Part shown: positions 6,129 to 9,763 of the stretch, piece after piece | Position numbering within the stretch: position 1 is the stretch's first letter | How the letters are laid out: each line of letters begins with the position of its first letter | Assembly: GCA_050999155.1 (NCBI GenBank) | Contig: JBPCPM010000131.1 | Span: forward strand, 1 to 9,763 | Reading direction: 5' to 3' | Length of the DNA stretch: 9,763 nt | Source: JBPCPM01 sp050999155 | Lineage (GTDB): Bacteria > Actinomycetota > Thermoleophilia > Solirubrobacterales > 70-9 | Position numbers and translations under genes: made by a program | The notes under the pieces: model-generated | The model's input: the letters and a program-made list of their open reading frames with translations, nothing else | Database searches by the model: none | Told to the model about the DNA's origin: nothing

Positions 6129-7267
6129 CCCCATCAGACCGCATCCGCGTAGGGCTCAACCTGGTCTTCCTCGGCGAGCGCGCGGGAGGCATTGGCCGAT
6201 ATGCCGAAGCACTGTTGGAGCGCCTTGCCATCGACGACGACGTCGAACTCAGCGCGTTCGTGAGCCGGGACGCCCCCCGGCATCTGTTCCAACAGCCCTG
6301 GAGCGACGCCGTCGAGTGGATACGGCTGCCGGTCCGGCTGTCCGGGCCTCCGACCCACCTCGTCGCCCAGCTCGCCATGATCCCGGCCGAGGCCCGGCGC
6401 CGGGGGCTGCAGGTCGTGCACAGTCCGGCGAACTCCGGCCCGCTGCGCACGCCCGGATGCGCCCACGTCCTCACGCTGCACGACCTTGTCTGGATCCACT
6501 ACCCCGAGCAGTGGGAGACGCGCCGGGCCGCCCGCTCGGCCCGAGCCCTCTCCACCGCCACCGCACGGCGAGCCGACCTTGTGATCGCCGACTCCACCGC
6601 CTCGCGCGATGACTTCGTGCAGACGCTCGGCCTGGACTCCCAGCGGATCTCGGTCGTTGCCCTCGGCGTCGACCCGCCTCGCGTTGCCCCCACGCCCGAG
6701 CCGGAGGTCCGCGACACGCTCGGGTTCGGCGAGCGCCCGCTGATCCTCTGCGTCTCTCAGAAGCGCCCTTACAAGAACCAGGAAGCCTTGATCCGGGCCC
6801 TCGTCTCGCTCCCCGAGGCCGGCCTCGTGGTTCCCGGAGCCGCCACCTCCTACGAACAGTCGCTGCGCGAGCTTGCCGCGGAACTCGGCGTCGCCGACCG
6901 GGTCGCGTTCCCCTCCTGGGTCTCCGACGCCGACCTCGAGGGTCTCTACGCAGCGTCGAGGTGTTTCGCGCTGCCCAGCCTGTTCGAGGGCTTCGGCTTG
7001 CCCGTCCTGGAGGCTATGGCCAGGGGCCTACCGGTCGTGTGCTCCGACGCGTGGTCGCTGCCCGAAGTCGCGGGACAAGCTGCCCTGCTCGTCGATGCCA
7101 CCAACCACGACACCCTGGCCCGCGCGATCCGGCGCGTGCTCGACGATGCGCAGCTCCGAGACCGCCTCGTGCGCGCCGGCCACGCGCGCGCGGCGACGTT
7201 CAGCTGGGATCGCACGGGTACCGAGACGGTCGCCGCCTACCGGCGCTCGATCGAGTCGCGGCGATGA
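6125..7267 (+). CDS. GT4-family glycosyltransferase (MtfB-like)
   Basis: A 380-residue GT-B enzyme, complete. Motifs in order: IRVGLNLVFL (7-16), RAGGIGRYAEAL (19-30), VLTLHDLVWIHYPEQW (115-130) with the conserved His-Asp, ADSTASRDDF (155-164), SQKRPYKNQ (211-219) with donor-domain basic residues, EGFGLPVLEA (288-297) as an intact EX7E (E288, E296), and SLPEVAGQAA (311-320). It most likely adds one sugar to a lipid-linked glycan at the cytoplasmic membrane face. The ATG at 6125 overlaps the flippase stop (ATGA), with no Shine-Dalgarno sequence in front. The enzyme is a paralogue of the products starting at 2645 and 7264, sharing the N-terminal G-L-N/I-N-x-F-L pattern and the whole motif order. 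Substrate specificity cannot be read from these motifs. Confidence 0.95.
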   Translation: MTPSDRIRVGLNLVFLGERAGGIGRYAEALLERLAIDDDVELSAFVSRDAPRHLFQQPWSDAVEWIRLPVRLSGPPTHLVAQLAMIPAEARRRGLQVVHSPANSGPLRTPGCAHVLTLHDLVWIHYPEQWETRRAARSARALSTATARRADLVIADSTASRDDFVQTLGLDSQRISVVALGVDPPRVAPTPEPEVRDTLGFGERPLILCVSQKRPYKNQEALIRALVSLPEAGLVVPGAATSYEQSLRELAAELGVADRVAFPSWVSDADLEGLYAASRCFALPSLFEGFGLPVLEAMARGLPVVCSDAWSLPEVAGQAALLVDATNHDTLARAIRRVLDDAQLRDRLVRAGHARAATFSWDRTGTETVAAYRRSIESRR

Positions 7268-8403
7268 GCTCCGGCCCCTCGCACGTCGGACTCAACCTTG
7301 CGTTCCTGACGCCGGGCGCCGTGGGCGGGATGGAGATCTACGCCCGCGGACTGATACCCGCCCTGCGCCGGGGCTCCCCGTCGATGCGGCTGACCGCGTT
7401 TGTCCACAAGCAGGCCTTCCCCGAGCTCCGCGACTCCCCGTGGCTGGAGGGAGTCGACGTGCATTCGCTCTCCGTTGGACCGAGCCGCGTCGGCTGGGTG
7501 CTCGGCGACCAGCTCGCCGTCCCGCGCGCCGCGCGCCGGGCCGGGGTCGAGCTGCTGCACAGCCTTGCCAGCACGGGGCCGGCCGTGCCTCGCCTCCCGA
7601 GTGTGGTCACCGTGCACGACCTGATCTACCGCCATCACCCCGACGCCCACTCGCTGCTGCTGCGCCAGGGGATGCGGGTCCTCGTGCCCCTGGCCGCACG
7701 ACGAGCCGACCGGGTGATCGCGATCTCCCAGGCCACCGCCCGCGACCTCCAGCAGTCGGGCATCGATCCGCAGCGCATCGACATCGTTCCCAACGGCGGC
7801 GGGAAGGGACCGGCCGCGGCGCCGCTTCCCGAGACCGAAGTTCGCTCCCGGCTGCGCCTGGGCGACCGGCCGCTCGTGCTCAGCCCGTCTGCCAAACGCC
7901 CCCACAAGAACCTCATCCGCCTGCTCGACGCGGTTGCCGGGATGGACGGCGAACCGAAACCCACGGTGGTCATCCCGGGCTACCCGACGCCGCACGAGCA
8001 GGAGCTGCGGAGCCACGCCGTCGCGCTGGGGATCTCCGATCGCGTGCATCTGCCCGGGTGGGTCGATGACGCCACGATGGAGGGGCTGTACGCGACCGCA
8101 CAGTGCGTGGTCTTCCCGTCGCTGTACGAGGGGTTCGGCCTGCCGGTACTCGAGGCCATGGCCCGGGGGGTGCCGGTGGCCTGTTCGAACCGCTCGTCGC
8201 TCCCCGAGGTCGCCGGCGACGCCGCGCTGCTGTTCGACCCCGAGGATTCAGTCGCAATCGGGGCGGCAATCGAACGCCTGCTGCGAGACGACGAAACCAC
8301 TCGGAGCCTCGCCGCGGCGGGTCCGATCCAGGCCGCGACGTTCACGTGGGAGCGCAGCGCCGCCTGCGTCTTGGCCAGCTACGCCAAGGCGGTCGCACGG
8401 TGA
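7264..8403 (+). CDS. GT4-family glycosyltransferase (MtfB-like), paralogue of its upstream neighbour
   Basis: A 379-residue GT-B enzyme. Start ATG 7264 overlaps the preceding stop (ATGA); a longer open frame from 6961 exists but its first 101 codons only shadow the previous gene. Motifs: HVGLNLAFLTPG (7-18), VGGMEIYARGL (20-30), VVTVHDLIYRHHPD (114-127), PSAKRPHKNL (208-217), EGFGLPVLEA (289-298) with both glutamates (E289, E297), and SSLPEVAGDAA (311-321). The closest visible relatives are the enzymes starting at 2645 (PTPHEQELR at 241-249 against PTAHEQVLR) and 6125. It probably acts in the same assembly line, adding a further sugar. It is the last gene of the 4-nt overlap chain: a 31-bp gap with a palindrome follows. 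Donor and linkage unknown. Confidence 0.95.
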   Translation: MSSGPSHVGLNLAFLTPGAVGGMEIYARGLIPALRRGSPSMRLTAFVHKQAFPELRDSPWLEGVDVHSLSVGPSRVGWVLGDQLAVPRAARRAGVELLHSLASTGPAVPRLPSVVTVHDLIYRHHPDAHSLLLRQGMRVLVPLAARRADRVIAISQATARDLQQSGIDPQRIDIVPNGGGKGPAAAPLPETEVRSRLRLGDRPLVLSPSAKRPHKNLIRLLDAVAGMDGEPKPTVVIPGYPTPHEQELRSHAVALGISDRVHLPGWVDDATMEGLYATAQCVVFPSLYEGFGLPVLEAMARGVPVACSNRSSLPEVAGDAALLFDPEDSVAIGAAIERLLRDDETTRSLAAAGPIQAATFTWERSAACVLASYAKAVAR

Positions 8404-8415
8404 TCCGGCGCCGGA
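8404..8415. repeat. 12-bp perfect palindrome in the gap after the fifth operon gene
   Basis: TCCGGCGCCGGA reads identically on both strands and begins directly after the TGA at 8401-8403. As RNA it could form only a short hairpin (4-bp stem, GCGC loop) with no following T-tract, so it is a poor terminator; as DNA it could be a binding site for a dimeric regulator or simply chance in GC-rich sequence. It occupies a third of the only gap that breaks the overlap chain. The other part of the gap, CACCAT at 8421-8426 before a GTG-ATG pair, resembles a -10 box only weakly. Confidence 0.4.
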
Positions 8416-8434
8416 CCCGCCACCATTGCCCGTG

Positions 8435-9616
8435 ATGGACAACCCGCTCGACATCCTCATCGTCCGCGGCCACCTGGCCACGCCGTGGGAACTGCGCCCA
8501 TGGACCCGGCTCGGCGACGAGTTCCGTGTCTCCTACCTGCAGACGTCGAGCAACAAGTTCGAGACCGGGGCCCTGGACCTCGAGCCCGCTCCGGCTCGGA
8601 CGCTCCGCGACAGGCTCCCAGCCGGAACGGTCTTCGACCACCTCACCGGGTTGGTCGGCGAGCGCTACCTCGGCGCCGACGAGCAGTTCGACAGGGCCGA
8701 CATCGTCCACGCCGAGGAGCTGTCGTTCTGGTTCGCGGCCGAGGCGGCCAAGCGCCGCCCGGGGCGTAGCTTCAAGCTCGTGCAGACCGTGTGGGAGACG
8801 ATCCCGTTCATGGACACCTACCGGATGCCCAAGGCCCGGAAGGCTCGCCGGCAGGTCCTGGAGCAGACCGACCTCTTCCTCCCCGCGACCGAGCGGGCCC
8901 GGGAGGCACTGCTGCTCGAGGGCGTCGCGCCCGAGCGGATCCGGGTGTGCTCGCCCGGCATCGATCTCGAGCGCTTTGCCACCGCCCGCCGCCCCGAGCA
9001 CACACCCGAGGAGCACGTGATCGTCTCCCCCGGGCGCCTCGTGTGGGAGAAGGGCCACCAGGACGTGGTCCGGGCCGTCGCCGCTTTGCACCACGGGCTC
9101 GTGCCGTTGCCCGACGGCTGCCTCCCTCCGCGGCTGCTGGTTATCGGGCGTGGGCCCGAGGAAGGCCGGCTGCGGTCCCATGCCGCGGAGCTCGGCCTGG
9201 GGGATGCCTTCGAGCTCCGGGCGATGGTCCCCTACGACGAGATGCCTGGCGTGTTCGCCGCATGCTCGTGCCTGGCGCTGGCCAGCCTTCCCAACGCCGA
9301 TCACAGCCTCTACCTCGGGGACCCACCGCGCGCCTTCTGGGAGGAGCAGTTCGGGCTGGTGTTCGTCGAGGCCATGGCGGCCGGGCTGCCGATCGTGGCC
9401 AGCAACTCGGGAGCAATCCCCGAGGTCGTCGGCGACTCCGGGCAGTTCTTCACCCCCGGCACCTGGATGGACATCGCCCGGCTGCTGGCGGAGGGTCCCC
9501 TCACCCGGCCGCCCGGCACCCGCATCGAGCATCCGGCGCACCGCCTGCGCACCTTCTCGGCCGAGGCGATGGCCGAGCGTCTGGCCGGCGCGTACCGCGA
9601 CGTGCTGGAGCGCTGA
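8435..9616 (+). CDS. GT4-family glycosyltransferase, divergent subtype
   Basis: A 393-residue GT-B enzyme, only distantly like the MtfB-like copies upstream. The N-terminus DILIVRGHLATPWELRPW (6-23) is the acceptor-domain start. IRVCSPGIDLERF (169-181) is the inter-domain P-G-I-D-x-x-x-F motif, SPGRLVWEKGHQDV (198-211) opens the donor domain with R201 and K206, and EQFGLVFVEA (304-313) is an intact EX7E (E304, E312) followed by SGAIPEVVGDSG. An extra segment of about 15 residues (287-301, rich in Asp, Pro and Arg) is inserted between the L-A-S-L-P strand and the EX7E motif, where the other copies have two or three residues. The start could be GTG 8432 or ATG 8435, which are adjacent in frame; I give the ATG. 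No Shine-Dalgarno sequence is visible. It probably acts on the same or a neighbouring glycan; specificity unknown. Confidence 0.93.
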   Translation: MDNPLDILIVRGHLATPWELRPWTRLGDEFRVSYLQTSSNKFETGALDLEPAPARTLRDRLPAGTVFDHLTGLVGERYLGADEQFDRADIVHAEELSFWFAAEAAKRRPGRSFKLVQTVWETIPFMDTYRMPKARKARRQVLEQTDLFLPATERAREALLLEGVAPERIRVCSPGIDLERFATARRPEHTPEEHVIVSPGRLVWEKGHQDVVRAVAALHHGLVPLPDGCLPPRLLVIGRGPEEGRLRSHAAELGLGDAFELRAMVPYDEMPGVFAACSCLALASLPNADHSLYLGDPPRAFWEEQFGLVFVEAMAAGLPIVASNSGAIPEVVGDSGQFFTPGTWMDIARLLAEGPLTRPPGTRIEHPAHRLRTFSAEAMAERLAGAYRDVLER

Positions 9617-9641
9617 ACCGCTCGGGATACCGGGCGCGCGC

Positions 9642-9665
9642 GGGGGGGGATCGGCCCCGCCCCCC
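9642..9665. repeat. G-tract/C-tract inverted repeat before the ABC permease gene
   Basis: Eight G (9642-9649), a five-base spacer ATCGG, then CCCCGCCCCCC (9655-9665) can pair as a GC-only hairpin with four perfect loop-proximal pairs and imperfect pairing outside. It lies in the 60-bp gap between the stop at 9616 and the GTG at 9677. No T-run follows, so it is not a textbook intrinsic terminator, but it may slow read-through from the upstream operon. Its last base overlaps the CATAAT box, so it occupies the spacer and -35 region of that promoter. Confidence 0.4.
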
Positions 9666-9676
9666 ATAATCCACCC
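9665..9676 (+). promoter_or_regulatory. Candidate leaderless promoter (-10 box) of the ABC permease gene
   Basis: CATAAT at 9665-9670 matches TATAAT at five of six positions and stands 6 nt before the GTG at 9677, so transcription would begin at or beside the start codon. There is no Shine-Dalgarno sequence. The spacing and form closely mirror the GATAAT module at 2632 before the GTG at 2645, which strengthens both calls. The region where a -35 would lie is the G-tract, so no classical -35 exists. Confidence 0.6.
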
Positions 9677-9763
9677 GTGCGCTACCGCTACCTGTTCGAA
9701 CAGATGGTGCGGCGCGAGCTGCGCCAGAAGTACAAGGGGTCCGCCCTCGGGGTCGTCTGGTAC
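9677..9763 (+). CDS. ABC-2 polysaccharide exporter permease (Wzm type), N-terminus only (partial)
   Basis: From GTG 9677 the frame stays open for 29 codons to the right edge. It begins M-RYRYLFEQMVRRELRQKYK and continues GSALGVVWY. The pattern L-x(4)-RRELRQKYKGSALGVVW is the N-terminal amphipathic segment and first-helix entry of ABC-2 permeases that export O-antigen, teichoic acid or galactan-like polymers (Wzm/TagG family). The partner ATPase (Wzt/TagH) would be expected just downstream, outside the window. The start follows a CATAAT box by 6 nt, suggesting its own leaderless transcript rather than only read-through. Because only the first 29 residues are seen, the family call rests on this segment alone, but the segment is distinctive. 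Confidence 0.8.
   Translation, partial: MRYRYLFEQMVRRELRQKYKGSALGVVWY

Noticed and set aside
8421..8434. CACCAT before the GTG/ATG pair at 8432-8437 as a third leaderless promoter
   Set aside because: It matches TANNNT only at the last base and spacing to the GTG is just 5 nt; too weak to call.
8404..8434. Intrinsic terminator in the 31-bp gap
   Set aside because: The palindrome gives only a 4-bp stem and there is no T-run.
8342..9667. Long open frame on the minus strand (441 codons)
   Set aside because: Antisense to the GT4 gene at 8435-9616, which has complete family motifs. The antisense product is rich in Gly, Arg, Glu and Pro with no motif.
1..9763. Mobile element, CRISPR, tRNA or phage signal
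   Set aside because: I saw no transposase or integrase motifs, no terminal inverted repeats, no spaced direct repeats and no cloverleaf-like segment.

Overview
The window is high-GC DNA (roughly two thirds or more G+C by eye) with dense coding, GTG starts, few Shine-Dalgarno sequences and start codons sitting directly downstream of TANNNT-like -10 boxes. That style fits an actinobacterium (Actinomycetota); the class cannot be fixed from sequence alone. The content is one piece of a cell-surface polysaccharide / glycoconjugate biosynthesis locus: six GT4-type (GT-B fold) glycosyltransferases, the N-terminus of a GT2 glycosyltransferase, one FkbM-type SAM methyltransferase, one polytopic flippase of the Wzx/MOP type, and the first 29 codons of an ABC-2 polysaccharide exporter permease (Wzm type).

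Layout. Left edge: the 5' end of a GT2 gene on the minus strand (1-188), then a 146-bp divergent gap, then a plus-strand GT4 gene (335-1492). It converges on a minus-strand GT4 gene (1489-2583), and the two stop codons interlock in the four bases TTAG. A 61-bp divergent gap holds a GATAAT box 7 nt before a GTG start at 2645, which looks like a leaderless promoter. From there a plus-strand operon runs to the right edge: GT4 (2645-3832), FkbM methyltransferase (3829-4626), flippase (4623-6128), GT4 (6125-7267), GT4 (7264-8403). All four junctions in this run are 4-nt overlaps (GTGA, GTGA, ATGA, ATGA), so the five genes are probably translationally coupled. After a 31-bp gap with a 12-bp perfect palindrome comes a more distant GT4 (8435-9616), then a 60-bp gap with a G-tract/C-tract hairpin and a second CATAAT + 6 nt + GTG module starting the ABC-2 permease (9677 onward).

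Reading of the system (inference): the GT4 enzymes probably assemble an oligosaccharide on a lipid carrier at the cytoplasmic face of the membrane. The FkbM enzyme may O-methylate a sugar, and the flippase moves the lipid-linked glycan outward. The ABC-2 permease begins a second, ABC-type export route, so the region may make two glycans or export one glycan in two ways. Three of the operon GT4s (2645, 6125 and 7264) and the minus-strand GT4 at 1489-2583 are clearly related to each other and look like duplicated, diverged copies.

I found no tRNA, rRNA, CRISPR array, insertion sequence, phage gene or attachment site. Nothing here demands a new kind of system. The most useful oddities are the EX7E motif with its second Glu changed to Gln in the 335-1492 enzyme, the leaderless promoter modules, the unbroken overlap chain, and the coexistence of a Wzx-like flippase with an ABC-2 exporter.
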